DNA of 64,000 bases from contig NZ_CANLMP010000007.1 of assembly GCF_947492405.1 (NCBI RefSeq), positions 1 through 64,000 on the forward strand, read 5' to 3'. The notes beneath the pieces were generated by a model. It was not told where the DNA came from. It worked only from the letters and a program-made list of their open reading frames with translations, and made no database searches. The position numbers and the translations under genes were made by a program. Source of the stretch: an uncultured Aquimarina sp. GTDB lineage: Bacteria > Bacteroidota > Bacteroidia > Flavobacteriales > Flavobacteriaceae. Positions 26,904 through 36,066 of this stretch are shown here, in pieces (within the stretch, counting starts at the first letter, position 1; each line of letters begins with the position of its first letter).

Positions 26904-27335
26904 GTGAAAATAGCTATTGGAAATGATCACGCAGGAACAGAATATAAATTTGGAATAATAACATATTTAAAAACTCAAGGGATAGAGGTTGTAAATTATG
27001 GTACTGATGAGAATAGCAGTGTAGATTACCCGGATTTTGTTCATCCTGTAGCAAAAGATGTGGACACTAATAAGGTAGATTTTGGGATACTTATTTGTGG
27101 TAGTGGAAATGGTGTTTCAATGACTGCAAATAAATATAAAAATGTACGTGCTGGTTTATGTTGGACTAAAGAAATAACTGAATTAACAAGACAACATAAT
27201 AATGCAAATATTATAAGCATTCCAGCAAGGTTTACATCCTTACCGCAAGCGATAGAAATGGTAAAAACCTTTTTAGAAACAGAATTTGAAGGAGGAAGAC
27301 ATCAGAATAGAGTAAATAAGATCTCTATGTGTTAA
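26904..27335 (+). CDS. rpiB: Ribose-5-phosphate isomerase B
   Basis: 143 residues, GTG start (VKIAIGNDHAGTEYK). RpiB/LacA signatures: GNDHAGTEYK, VVNYGTDENSSVDYPDF, GILICGSGNGVSMTANK (catalytic Cys in the ICGSG loop), RQHNNANIISIPARF and FEGGRHQNRVNKI. It interconverts ribulose-5-phosphate and ribose-5-phosphate in the pentose phosphate pathway. Length is normal. A transporter gene follows 12 bases later on the same strand. Confidence 0.95.
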   Translation: MKIAIGNDHAGTEYKFGIITYLKTQGIEVVNYGTDENSSVDYPDFVHPVAKDVDTNKVDFGILICGSGNGVSMTANKYKNVRAGLCWTKEITELTRQHNNANIISIPARFTSLPQAIEMVKTFLETEFEGGRHQNRVNKISMC

Positions 27336-27347
27336 TGAAAAGAATAC

Positions 27348-28268
27348 ATGGTAAAAACTCACGCTCATAACCATCATACACATTCACATCCAAAGCTAAG
27401 AGGGCGTAATTTATTAGTTTCTATTTTATTAAATATTGTAATTACAGTTGCACAAGTTATAGGCGGCTTAGTTTCTGGGAGTCTTTCTTTATTATCCGAT
27501 GCACTTCATAATTTTAGTGATGTACTTTCTTTAATTGTTAGTTTTTTTGCCAATAGATTAGCAAAAAAAGAAGCATCTATTCAAAAAACTTTTGGATTTA
27601 AACGAGCAGAAATAATGGCAGCGTTTATAAACGCCTCTACCCTTATTGTCGTGGCTTTTTTTTTGGTTGTAGAAGCAATAGAGAGACTGCAAAACCCACA
27701 AGAAATTACAACTCAGACGGTCATTATATTATCTTCTGTAGCTATTTTAGGTAATGGTATAAGTGTTTTGTTGTTAAAAAAAGACAGCAAGGTAAATATG
27801 AATATGAGATCTGCATATATACACCTTATTACTGATATGATGGCGTCTGTTGCAGTTTTATTAGGAGGATTATTAATGAAGTTTTATCAAATATTTTGGG
27901 TAGATAGTGTTCTTACTTTTATTATCGCTATTTATTTAATTATTGTTGGGTATGATTTACTAAAATCATCTTTTAAAATATTAATGTTATTTACTCCGGA
28001 AAAAATAGCCGTAAAAGAGATTGTAACTATTGTAAACAATTTACCAGAGGTTAAAAGTATTCATCACATACATGTATGGCAACTTAATGAAGAGGAAACA
28101 CATTTAGAGGCACACATAGATTTTGATAATGATATTCATGTGTCCAAATTCGGAGAAATATTACATATTATTGAGAATATATTGCACGATAAATTTGGCA
28201 TTAACCATGTTACCTTGCAACCGGAGTATAATAAAAATGATAGTAAAGATATTATAGTACAAGATTGA
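27348..28268 (+). CDS. Cation diffusion facilitator (CzcD-like) transporter
   Basis: 306 residues. A His-rich N terminus (HAHNHHTHSH) is followed by six membrane helices. LLSDALHNFSDVLS (HxxxD-type metal site) and HLITDMMASVAVL (second site) fit zinc/cobalt/iron-type CDF transporters; the C-terminal cytoplasmic domain reads VKSIHHIHVWQLNEEETHLEAHIDF. It exports divalent cations in exchange for protons. It sits 12 bases after rpiB and 3 bases before the acetyltransferase gene, so all three form one transcript. Confidence 0.9.
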   Translation: MVKTHAHNHHTHSHPKLRGRNLLVSILLNIVITVAQVIGGLVSGSLSLLSDALHNFSDVLSLIVSFFANRLAKKEASIQKTFGFKRAEIMAAFINASTLIVVAFFLVVEAIERLQNPQEITTQTVIILSSVAILGNGISVLLLKKDSKVNMNMRSAYIHLITDMMASVAVLLGGLLMKFYQIFWVDSVLTFIIAIYLIIVGYDLLKSSFKILMLFTPEKIAVKEIVTIVNNLPEVKSIHHIHVWQLNEEETHLEAHIDFDNDIHVSKFGEILHIIENILHDKFGINHVTLQPEYNKNDSKDIIVQD

Positions 28269-28271
28269 TAT

Positions 28272-28718
28272 ATGGATATTGAATTTAGAATTAAACGTTT
28301 TAATGAATTAGAACTTATAGAATTATATAAAATTTTGCGCTTACGCGCCGAAGTTTTTGTAGTAGAACAAGATTGTGTATATCAAGACATTGATAATAAA
28401 GATCAAAAAGCACTTCACGTGATAGGGTATAAGAACGATGAAATTGTAGCTTATACAAGAATATTTAACGATGGAGATTATTTCGAAAATGCCAGTATAG
28501 GTAGAGTAGTAGTATCTGAAAATTTCAGAAAATATGGCTACGGACATGATCTTATAAAGAAAAGTATTGAAGGAATAAAAGAAGAATTCCACGCTGATCA
28601 AATTAAAATATCAGCACAATGTTATCTTAAGAGGTTTTATGAAAAGCACGGATTTAAACAAATAGGAGAAGAATATCTGGAAGATGGGATTCCACACATA
28701 GCAATGATCAGGTCATAA
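28272..28718 (+). CDS. ElaA-like GNAT N-acetyltransferase
   Basis: 148 residues. LRLRAEVFVVEQDCVYQDIDNKDQKALH is the ElaA family hallmark, followed by the acetyl-CoA loop IGRVVVSENFRKYGYGHDLI (R/Q-x-x-G-x-G/A). YLKRFYEKHGFKQIGEEYLEDGIPHIAMI is the typical end. The substrate of ElaA is not known. It is the last gene of the rpiB operon, followed by a strong terminator. Confidence 0.88.
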   Translation: MDIEFRIKRFNELELIELYKILRLRAEVFVVEQDCVYQDIDNKDQKALHVIGYKNDEIVAYTRIFNDGDYFENASIGRVVVSENFRKYGYGHDLIKKSIEGIKEEFHADQIKISAQCYLKRFYEKHGFKQIGEEYLEDGIPHIAMIRS

Positions 28719-28721
28719 TAG

Positions 28722-28749
28722 AAAAACCGGCGATATCGCCGGTTTTTTG
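28722..28749. terminator. Strong palindromic terminator
   Basis: A 26-base perfect palindrome (28722-28747) with core CCGGCGATATCGCCGG and A5/T6 flanks; serves the rpiB operon (+) and possibly the ctp gene (-), which ends at 28774. Confidence 0.92.
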
Positions 28750-28773
28750 TTATAATAAATAAAAGAAGTTTAA

Positions 28774-30414
28774 TTATTTTAAGATCTTATCGTATGTAGC
28801 TTTATTTCCTAAAACTTCTTTACTCTTTTTGATTTCTGGATTATGATTTATATAGTAGTTATAAAGTCCTTCTCTATACGAATAGCGTTTTACAATCTCA
28901 TCAGTAAGTAAATTTGCAATTTCTGTTTTGTAGGTGTCTAATCCTTTCTCTTTAGAAACTTTTATAGATGCTAATAAAGCATTGTAACTTTCAGAAATAT
29001 CTTTATCAAGTTTATCTTTTTTAGCTACTTCTAAGGATTTTTTAAGAGATTTTTCAGTAGCAGTTTCATAATCAAAACCGCTTTGTTTTACAAAATTTTT
29101 AAAATCCTCATAGTCCTTGTCAGTAAATTTGAAATTGGCAATATTATCATTTTGATGAGCATAGTAATATTTTGTTCCGTAATCAAATATAGCATCCGAT
29201 TGAAGTAGAGAAGTGGTAATATTACTAAATTTCGAAGTTTCCATTTCGATATCTGGTTGAATTCCTCCACCGTCATATACAGTTCTTCCTTTTTTTGTTT
29301 TAAAAGCTTTAAAATCTTTTTCACTTATACGAACTGCTTTATTATTCTCATCACGATTCCAATAATCCAGGGCTTGTATACACCTTCCACTTGGTGTATA
29401 ATAGCGAGATATTGTTATTTTTAGTTGCGTACCATAGGTTAATTTCTTGGGGCGCTGTACCAACCCTTTACCAAAACTTCTAGCACCAATCACAACACCT
29501 CTATCTAAATCCTGAATACTTCCAGCAACAATCTCACTCGCAGAAGCACTTCTACCATTTACTAATACTACTAATGGAATCTCTGTATCAATAGGGTTCT
29601 TTTTAGTGAAATATTCTTTATTATATTTTTTTACAACCGATTTGGTAGTGGTGATAAGTTCTCCTTTAGGGACAAATATGTTGGTAACATTTATAGCTTC
29701 GCTAAGCAGACCTCCGGGATTTCCTCTAAGATCCAGAATAATTTTATCTGCACCTTTAGCTTTTAGATCTTTTAGAGCAGCAACAGTTTCTGAGGATGCT
29801 TTGTTATTAAATTTAGATAACACAATATAGCCGGTATTATCATCTAATAATGTAGAAAACGGAACTGCTTTTACTTCTATTTCTTCTCTAGTTAGGATTG
29901 TGTTTTTTGTTTGATCTTGTCTCTTATAAGTAATTTCTACTTTGGTCCCACTAGCTCCTTTAAGAAGTTCTCCTGCATCTTCTTCAAAATCTGACACAGT
30001 TACATCACCAATCTTAATAATTTCATCTCCTGCCTTAAGACCAGCTTTATCTGCGGGATAATCTTTATAGGGTTCTACAATGATTATTTTATCCTTAACA
30101 GTTTTAACAGAAGCGCCAATCCCTGTATATTCTCCTGCATTTCTAATTTTGGAGGCCTCTACATCTTGTTCGTTCCAATATTTAGTATAAGGATCTAAAT
30201 CGTCTAGCATAGCCTTAATAGCAGTGTCCATAAGTTCTGCAGGATTTGTTTCATCCACATAATTCATGTTTAACTCTTTAAACATCGTAGTAAAAATTTC
30301 AATCTGTTTGGCGATTTCAAAAAAATCAGATTTAAAACTTACAGTAGATAATAGAATAATAACTGCAACTGCAGGATAAAGGATTCTCTTTTTCATACTT
30401 TTTATCTTTTTCAT
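28774..30414 (-). CDS. S41-family C-terminal processing peptidase
   Basis: 546 residues from the first ATG; an alternative ATG (MKKRILYP) is 6 codons later. The N terminus has one hydrophobic signal (about 10-27), then a helical region DLDPYTKYWNEQDVEASKIRNAGEYTGIGASV, a PDZ domain (about 95-165, YPADKAGLKAGDEIIKIGDVTVSDF), and the protease domain with VNGRSASASEIVAGSIQD (catalytic Ser) and GKGLVQRPKKL (catalytic Lys). It cleaves C-terminal tails in the periplasm. It lies 28 bases downstream of rnpA on the same strand, an arrangement that I believe recurs in flavobacteria. Confidence 0.92.
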   Translation of the reverse strand: MKKIKSMKKRILYPAVAVIILLSTVSFKSDFFEIAKQIEIFTTMFKELNMNYVDETNPAELMDTAIKAMLDDLDPYTKYWNEQDVEASKIRNAGEYTGIGASVKTVKDKIIIVEPYKDYPADKAGLKAGDEIIKIGDVTVSDFEEDAGELLKGASGTKVEITYKRQDQTKNTILTREEIEVKAVPFSTLLDDNTGYIVLSKFNNKASSETVAALKDLKAKGADKIILDLRGNPGGLLSEAINVTNIFVPKGELITTTKSVVKKYNKEYFTKKNPIDTEIPLVVLVNGRSASASEIVAGSIQDLDRGVVIGARSFGKGLVQRPKKLTYGTQLKITISRYYTPSGRCIQALDYWNRDENNKAVRISEKDFKAFKTKKGRTVYDGGGIQPDIEMETSKFSNITTSLLQSDAIFDYGTKYYYAHQNDNIANFKFTDKDYEDFKNFVKQSGFDYETATEKSLKKSLEVAKKDKLDKDISESYNALLASIKVSKEKGLDTYKTEIANLLTDEIVKRYSYREGLYNYYINHNPEIKKSKEVLGNKATYDKILK

Positions 30415-30442
30415 TTTTTATCAAGCAATAAGATATTTAAAA

Positions 30443-30823
30443 CTAAGGTGTTTCAATTTCTTTCGCAATGAACTTTTGTATTATTTCTTTTATTTTAGAT
30501 TCTATCAATATATAATCAGGCATTTCTTTACCCGTATATAAGAACATAAAAGCAAATTGATGAGTAGTGTTATTGCTTACAAGATACTTATTTTTTCTAT
30601 AACTTTCGCGCAGTAAACGTTTTATACGATTTCGATCTACTGCCTTTTTAAAATTACGTTTACTAACAGAAACTCCTGCTTGAATCTTAGCTTCTTTTTC
30701 TAAGGTAGTTTTTCTGTAAATAAGACGTACTGGATATTTGGCAATAGATTTCCCTTCTGAAAAAAGAAGCTCTATTTCCTTTTTACTTTTAAGTTTTTCA
30801 TTCGTACCAAAGGTTGCTTTCAT
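30443..30823 (-). CDS. rnpA: Ribonuclease P protein component
   Basis: 126 residues from the ATG at 30823; the frame is open 6 codons further, but MKATFGTNEKLKSKKEIELLF matches the usual start. The signature AVDRNRIKRLLRESYRKNK (RNxxKRxxRE) is intact. It binds the RNase P RNA and helps it process tRNA 5' ends. Unlike in many bacteria, rpmH and dnaA are not adjacent; instead the ctp gene follows. Confidence 0.93.
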   Translation of the reverse strand: MKATFGTNEKLKSKKEIELLFSEGKSIAKYPVRLIYRKTTLEKEAKIQAGVSVSKRNFKKAVDRNRIKRLLRESYRKNKYLVSNNTTHQFAFMFLYTGKEMPDYILIESKIKEIIQKFIAKEIETP

Positions 30824-30871
30824 GTTTGGGTAAAAATACAATAAGATTCGGTATAAGATATTCTTAAAAAG

Positions 30872-30907
30872 AAAAACCAGAGTTGAAACACTTCAACTCT
30901 GGTTTTC
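30872..30907 (-). terminator. Terminator after the M1 peptidase gene
   Basis: A perfect 15-bp stem (30873-30887 with 30892-30906) in the 97-base gap before rnpA. On the minus strand it is followed by T-rich DNA. Confidence 0.88.
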
Positions 30908-30937
30908 TGAATTATTTTAAAAAATCAATACTATTTA

Positions 30938-32767
30938 CTATTGAGCGAAATTATTATTAGCAGTGTTTACATCTGCCATCTGTTTAGTAATATCAATAGA
31001 AATTGTTTTTATAGCAGATTTAGGCTTAGAAATTTCTAACGAATAAGTTGGATTTGTCCACGCCCAATCGTCTAAAAGTGTACGTTTCATCTTCGGAAAT
31101 GGATTATCCTTTTCCTTTCTCATCATTCTTAAAGGAATGTAAAAAGATTCTTTGGTTCCATCTAAATATTCTACATATACATCTATAGGCATTGGCATGA
31201 GTCCGATACGCTCTAATGTGATGGAAGTTTTCTTTTCTGTTTCTAAGACTTCTTTTATTCCATAATCAACAGTGTTCGTAGTTTGAGTCCAGTCTGTTAG
31301 ATACCAGTCCAATTGCATACCAGAAACTTTTTCTGCTACACGTTTAAAATCATTAGGAGTAGGGTGTTTAAACTTCCATTCATCATAGTATCGTCTGATT
31401 GTTTTGGATAAGTTTTCTTCCCCTATAATATAGCCTAGTTGTGCCATAAAAACAGCTCCTTTTGCATATGCAGAGGCTCCATAAGCTCCATTTCTTGTAT
31501 ACCGATCTGCATGTGTAGATTGTGGTTGCTCTATACCAGAAGTAGCTAACTGAAAATATCCTTGGTACATTCCTGACATGGGGTTTGTTTTGTTTTGTTG
31601 CATTACTTCGTTCATTGCTAATGTCGAAATATAACTGGTAAAACCTTCATCCATCCATTCGTGTTTAGCTTCATTCGTTGCTAAAATATGCTGAAACCAA
31701 GCATGTGCCATTTCATGAGCAGTTACGCCTACTAAACTTCCGAAATTTCTTCCTCCTGTAATCAAAGTACACATAGCATACTCCATTCCACCATCTCCTC
31801 CTTGAATAATAGAATATTGGTCATATGGATATTTTCCTATTGTCGAACTAAAATATTTCATTAATTCTACAGATTTAGGCTGTAGTTTTTTCCAGTTTTC
31901 TAGATATTCTTCTTTGTTTTTATATAAAAAATGAAGTACTGGTCCATCAGGAACTTGAACTACATCGTGAATATATTCTGGATCTGCAGCCCAAGTAAAA
32001 TCATGAACATTAGGTGCTACAAAGTGCCAAGACAGTTTTTTTCCTTTTTGTTTCACTTTTGTTCCTGGTTTTTCATACCCATATCCAATTTCCTGCGGAT
32101 TCTGTAAATAACCTGATCCGCCTAAAATATAATTTTTATCAATGTTTATTGTTACATCAAAGTTTCCCCAAACACCGTGAAATTCTCGAGCAATATATGG
32201 ATCCGCATGCCAACCTTCGAAGTCATATTCAGCCATTTTAGGATACCATTGTGTCATCGATAATGCAATATTTTCTTCATTATTACGTCCAGAACGACGA
32301 ATCTGATTGGGAACCTGTCCATCAAAATCCATAGAAAAAGTTACCTTTTCTCCTGGCGCAACAGGTTTGTTTAACTGTACTTCTAAAACAGTACCAGCTA
32401 CTTCATAAGTTACTTTTTTTCCATTTTGTGTTAAATTAGAAACTTTTAAGTATCCAATTTCTTCTGGAGTAAGTTTATTGATTTTATCCATTACTCTTGG
32501 ATCCGGATCTGCAATGTTTCTAGAGCGTACATCCATTTCGCTTCCTGGCTGAAATGCATTAAAATATAAATGATAAAAAACTTGATACAAGGAATCTGGA
32601 GAATTGTTAGTGTATACTAGTTCTTGCTTTCCTGTATACTGAAAATTTTCCACATTCATGTCCACGTTCATTTTGTAATCAACGTGTTGCTGCCAGTAGT
32701 CTGTATTATTCTGTGCCGAAACACCTAAAACAGATAGTAAAAATCCAATTGAGATTATTTTAAACAT
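30938..32767 (-). CDS. M1-family metallopeptidase
   Basis: 609 residues. Signal peptide MFKIISIGFLLSVLGVSAQN. The zinc site is complete: VTAHEMAHAWFQHIL (HExxH) plus NEAKHEWMDEGFTSY with the third ligand Glu 18 residues later. The substrate-binding GxMEN motif appears as GGMEYAM, as in exported Bacteroidota M1 proteins. It is an aminopeptidase expected to work in the periplasm or on the surface. It is third in a run of hydrolase genes (MBL, S8, M1) with gaps of 7 and 15 bases, so probably one operon, ended by the strong terminator. Confidence 0.92.
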   Translation of the reverse strand: MFKIISIGFLLSVLGVSAQNNTDYWQQHVDYKMNVDMNVENFQYTGKQELVYTNNSPDSLYQVFYHLYFNAFQPGSEMDVRSRNIADPDPRVMDKINKLTPEEIGYLKVSNLTQNGKKVTYEVAGTVLEVQLNKPVAPGEKVTFSMDFDGQVPNQIRRSGRNNEENIALSMTQWYPKMAEYDFEGWHADPYIAREFHGVWGNFDVTINIDKNYILGGSGYLQNPQEIGYGYEKPGTKVKQKGKKLSWHFVAPNVHDFTWAADPEYIHDVVQVPDGPVLHFLYKNKEEYLENWKKLQPKSVELMKYFSSTIGKYPYDQYSIIQGGDGGMEYAMCTLITGGRNFGSLVGVTAHEMAHAWFQHILATNEAKHEWMDEGFTSYISTLAMNEVMQQNKTNPMSGMYQGYFQLATSGIEQPQSTHADRYTRNGAYGASAYAKGAVFMAQLGYIIGEENLSKTIRRYYDEWKFKHPTPNDFKRVAEKVSGMQLDWYLTDWTQTTNTVDYGIKEVLETEKKTSITLERIGLMPMPIDVYVEYLDGTKESFYIPLRMMRKEKDNPFPKMKRTLLDDWAWTNPTYSLEISKPKSAIKTISIDITKQMADVNTANNNFAQ

Positions 32768-32782
32768 AACTTGTTTTGTTTT

Positions 32783-34462
32783 TTATTTAGATATTTTCTC
32801 TGCTAAAATAAGAGCGTTATATAGATTTACCATCTTACCAGATTTAGATAATTCTGTAAATTTATCAGAATTGGTGGCATCACCACCAACTACTACAGTA
32901 GCAGTAGAGCTTAGACCACTGTTCATTAATATTTGTTTTACCTGAGCGGCTTTTAATTTTGGATAATAAGATCGAATAATCGCTGCAACGCCTGATACTG
33001 CTGGAGCTGCCATAGAAGTTCCCTGAAGGTACTCATAGGTGTTAGACGGAGTAGTAGCCCATATTTTTACACCAGGAGCAAAAGCATCTACATTACTTTT
33101 TCCGTAATTAGAAAAATCAGCGACAAGGTTGGAACCATACTCATAATTTAATGCTCCTATAGTAATAAAATTATCAGAAACTTCAGAAGAATTATCTGTT
33201 TGATCATTAGGATATACCGGTTTTTGATCTAAGTCTATGCCTTCATTTCCTGCCGCATTAACAATCAAGACGTCTTTTTCTGCTGCATATTTTATAGCTT
33301 CTCTTACCCATTCCGGATGAGTCGAATAGTACTTTCCAAAACTTGTATTAATAACTTTAGCGCCATTATCTGTAGCATATCTAATGGCTAAAGCAATATC
33401 TTTATCATATTCGTCGCCATTAGGAACGGCTCTAATTGCCATAATTTCTACATTTTTTGCAACTCCATTAACTCCTTTTCCATTATTTCGTTCAGCAGCA
33501 ATAATTCCTGCAACGTGAGTTCCGTGTTTTATACCTTCTTTTTCAGGATTAGGCCCCATTACTTTGTTATTCCCATAGCTGTTATCACTAATGTTATCAA
33601 CATTATCTCCTACTTTGGCTCTTCCATCAAAATCAAGATTAAGATGGTAGTTTAATTGTTCTGTAAAATGCTTAATACCATCCTTTAAATTGTTTATTAA
33701 GTCTGGAATCGTTTCACCTTCTTCTAAAAACCCAAACATCTGAGAAAGTATTGCTACATATTGCTGCATTTCGGGAGTTTCAGCTTTTGCAGAAAGTAAT
33801 TCTTGTTGGGTATAATTTTCTTTTCCTAATACTTCAGTAAGCTTTTTGTGAGAGATGTTAACTTGCTGCAATATCTGTTCATATCTATTTTTATTAGCAA
33901 GAGCCTCTTGGTATTCCTTTTCATATTCTGCTTTAGCTTCAATATAAGTCTGGTACTCATCTTTATCCGATGAATCAATAGAGGCTAAATTTTTCCCATC
34001 ATATTTTGGCTTAAGTTTTTTTACGATTCTCGTGTATTCTAGATTTTCATTATCGGAGTCTCCTAAAAAATTCCAACCGTGAATATCATCTATATATCCA
34101 TTTTTGTCGTCGTCTTTTCCATTATTTTTGATTTCTTTGGTGTTGGTCCAAATAACATCATCAAGGTCTTCATGTTCTATATCTACACCACTATCTATAA
34201 CAGCAACAATAACAGTCTGTCCTTTTTTGGTTTTGATTAACTCAGTGTATGCTCGATTAACACTCATTCCAGGAATGGTATCAATAGTTAAATCTGAAGA
34301 GTTCCAATTTTTTAGCTGAGCTTCGGTTAATACAATGTTTTTTAAAGGAATAGTGTCAATATTTTCTATTGGTGTAGAAATTATTGAAGGCGTTCCGCAA
34401 CTACTCAATAACATTGCAGAGGCAACAGAGGTTATTATTATTTTATTAGACTTGGGAATCAT
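32783..34462 (-). CDS. S8 (subtilisin-family) serine peptidase lipoprotein
   Basis: 559 residues from the ATG at 34462, 7 bases after the stop of the upstream gene; the frame is open to 34516 but that would overlap it. MIPKSNKIIITSVASAMLLSSCG is a lipoprotein signal. The catalytic triad is visible: Asp in VAVIDSGVDIEHEDLDD (about 90), His in HGTHVAGIIA (about 315), Ser in GTSMAAPAVSGVAA (about 505). A ~200-residue insert between Asp and His holds the acidic DDDKNGYIDD loop and a helical stretch, as in other S8 peptidases of the phylum. Likely anchored to the outer membrane; substrates unknown. Confidence 0.92.
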   Translation of the reverse strand: MIPKSNKIIITSVASAMLLSSCGTPSIISTPIENIDTIPLKNIVLTEAQLKNWNSSDLTIDTIPGMSVNRAYTELIKTKKGQTVIVAVIDSGVDIEHEDLDDVIWTNTKEIKNNGKDDDKNGYIDDIHGWNFLGDSDNENLEYTRIVKKLKPKYDGKNLASIDSSDKDEYQTYIEAKAEYEKEYQEALANKNRYEQILQQVNISHKKLTEVLGKENYTQQELLSAKAETPEMQQYVAILSQMFGFLEEGETIPDLINNLKDGIKHFTEQLNYHLNLDFDGRAKVGDNVDNISDNSYGNNKVMGPNPEKEGIKHGTHVAGIIAAERNNGKGVNGVAKNVEIMAIRAVPNGDEYDKDIALAIRYATDNGAKVINTSFGKYYSTHPEWVREAIKYAAEKDVLIVNAAGNEGIDLDQKPVYPNDQTDNSSEVSDNFITIGALNYEYGSNLVADFSNYGKSNVDAFAPGVKIWATTPSNTYEYLQGTSMAAPAVSGVAAIIRSYYPKLKAAQVKQILMNSGLSSTATVVVGGDATNSDKFTELSKSGKMVNLYNALILAEKISK

Positions 34463-34469
34463 AGTATTA

Positions 34470-35330
34470 TTAATTAAATATTTCATTACAAGTAAAAGTT
34501 TCTTTGTATCGTACACCTTTTTCGGTTTGTTGTACTGTTATAATCTCATTATGTGCGTCGTGCTCCATAAACAGGTACCAATTATTTGAGGCTGCATTTT
34601 CCAAAAATAATTTTTTTTCTGGTAATGTTAATAACGGTCTGGTATCATACCCCATTACATATGGTAAAGGAATGTGACCGGCAGTAGGTAGAAGGTCTGC
34701 CATAAACACGATTGTTTTTTCTTTATATTTTATATGTGGGATCATTTGTTTTTCTGTATGACCATCTACAAATAGTACGCCAAATCCCAATTCAGTGTTT
34801 TTTTGAAATGTTTCTCCCGTTCTAGTAATAAAGCTGAGGTTTCCGCTTTCTTTAATAGGAAGAATATTTTCTTTTAAGAAAGAGGCTTTTTCTCTAGCGT
34901 TAGGTTCAGTAGCCCATTTCCAGTGGTTTTCATTGCTCCAGATTTTAGCGTTTTTAAAAGCCAGTTCATAACCTGTTTTATTATCATTCCATTGTACGAC
35001 ACCACCGCAGTGATCAAAATGTAAGTGAGTTATAAAAACATCTGTAATATCATCTCTATGAAACCCTTTTTCTTTTAGAGATGTGTCTAAGTTGTCATCA
35101 CCCCAAAGAGAATAATAACCAAAAAACTTGTCTGATTGTTTATTTCCCATTCCTGTGTCAATCAAAATCAAACGATCTCCATCTTCTATTAATAAGCACC
35201 TGGCGGCAATATCGATCAGGTTATTAGCGTCGGCTGGATTCGTTTTATTCCATAAAACTTTAGGAACGACACCAAACATGGCTCCACCGTCAAGTTTAAA
35301 GTTTCCTGCTTTTACTGCATGTAATTTCAT
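34470..35330 (-). CDS. Metallo-beta-lactamase-fold hydrolase
   Basis: 286 residues. FITHLHFDHCGGVV is the HxHxDH zinc motif, with GHTEKQM, MADLLPTAGHI and MEHDAHN supplying the other ligands; ILIDTGMGNKQSDKF precedes it. No signal peptide, so cytoplasmic. The pattern and length fit the lactonase-like/hydroxyacylglutathione hydrolase-like MBL group that includes quorum-quenching lactonases, but the substrate cannot be told from sequence. First gene of the MBL-S8-M1 run. Confidence 0.85.
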   Translation of the reverse strand: MKLHAVKAGNFKLDGGAMFGVVPKVLWNKTNPADANNLIDIAARCLLIEDGDRLILIDTGMGNKQSDKFFGYYSLWGDDNLDTSLKEKGFHRDDITDVFITHLHFDHCGGVVQWNDNKTGYELAFKNAKIWSNENHWKWATEPNAREKASFLKENILPIKESGNLSFITRTGETFQKNTELGFGVLFVDGHTEKQMIPHIKYKEKTIVFMADLLPTAGHIPLPYVMGYDTRPLLTLPEKKLFLENAASNNWYLFMEHDAHNEIITVQQTEKGVRYKETFTCNEIFN

Positions 35331-36066
35331 GTGTTAATACTATTGTTTTTGATGTCACATGAAACTCTCCAAGGAATTATTTTGATGCGAATCAGAAGTT
35401 TTCTATTGGTTTGTTTCATAATTGAATAAAAATCTTTGCAAAATAGAAAAAATGTAAAGGATCAAGATTTAATTTGTAGACTTTTTAACAATATTCCATC
35501 AAAATCGATCTGTGATATAGCTTTCTTTAATCTAATTCCACAATCTAACAATGTCTTAAATTCCTTAACACTGGCAACACGTTCTTTTCGCATTAATAAC
35601 AGTTCATTACCATAAGACTTGGTATGATAATAAGGATTGCTTTCAAAAAACAATATTAATTCATCTGTAAAGAATAGTTTTATTTTTTCTATATGTTCTC
35701 CTAAAAGACAAAAACGTTTGGAAAAATTTGGGTGATCCTCTATCAAAATATCCTAAAATTAACTTTTTAATAGCAACTTGTTTTTCTTTTGTTTTTAATC
35801 CAACATGAACAAGTATTAACTTAGAATCAAAAAAACCGACCATTCTCATGGCTTCTTATACATGGTTCTTAAAGTTTGGAGAGAATGCCAATCCTATAAG
35901 TATGGTTTTAAATTTGTGATCTAATAATCCACCCAATATTGTATGGTCTAAAAATGTCAAGGCGAGAATATAGTGTTATTTTTCGGAAGTATAAAATCAA
36001 TAAAGAGATACATATTTCTAAAAAAATTCCGATATTTTGCTGCTCTTAGATAATTAAGTAAAGAAT
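35331..36066. other. Spacer containing a decayed gene
   Basis: About 735 bases between the MBL gene and the antiporter gene. The only coding trace is the frameshifted gene at 35462-35849. The remainder is AT-rich with no recognised feature. Confidence 0.5.
35462..35849 (-). pseudogene. Frameshifted small gene, family unknown
   Basis: Two overlapping minus-strand frames look like halves of one protein of about 125 residues: MRMVGFFDSKLILVHVGL... (from 35849) and IEDHPNFSKRFCLLGEH...LLKSLQIKS (to 35462). The second frame has only a TTG as possible start. A single base change in the T-run near 35747 (TTTT instead of TTT) would join them as ...LILGYLIEDHPNFSKR. I do not recognise the family. It could also be a sequencing error or an unrelated pair of chance frames. 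Confidence 0.45.

Noticed and set aside
30443..30823. rnpA as a marker of oriC (rpmH-rnpA-dnaA order)
   Set aside because: Neither rpmH nor dnaA is adjacent; the origin argument rests on skew, parS and the DnaA box instead.
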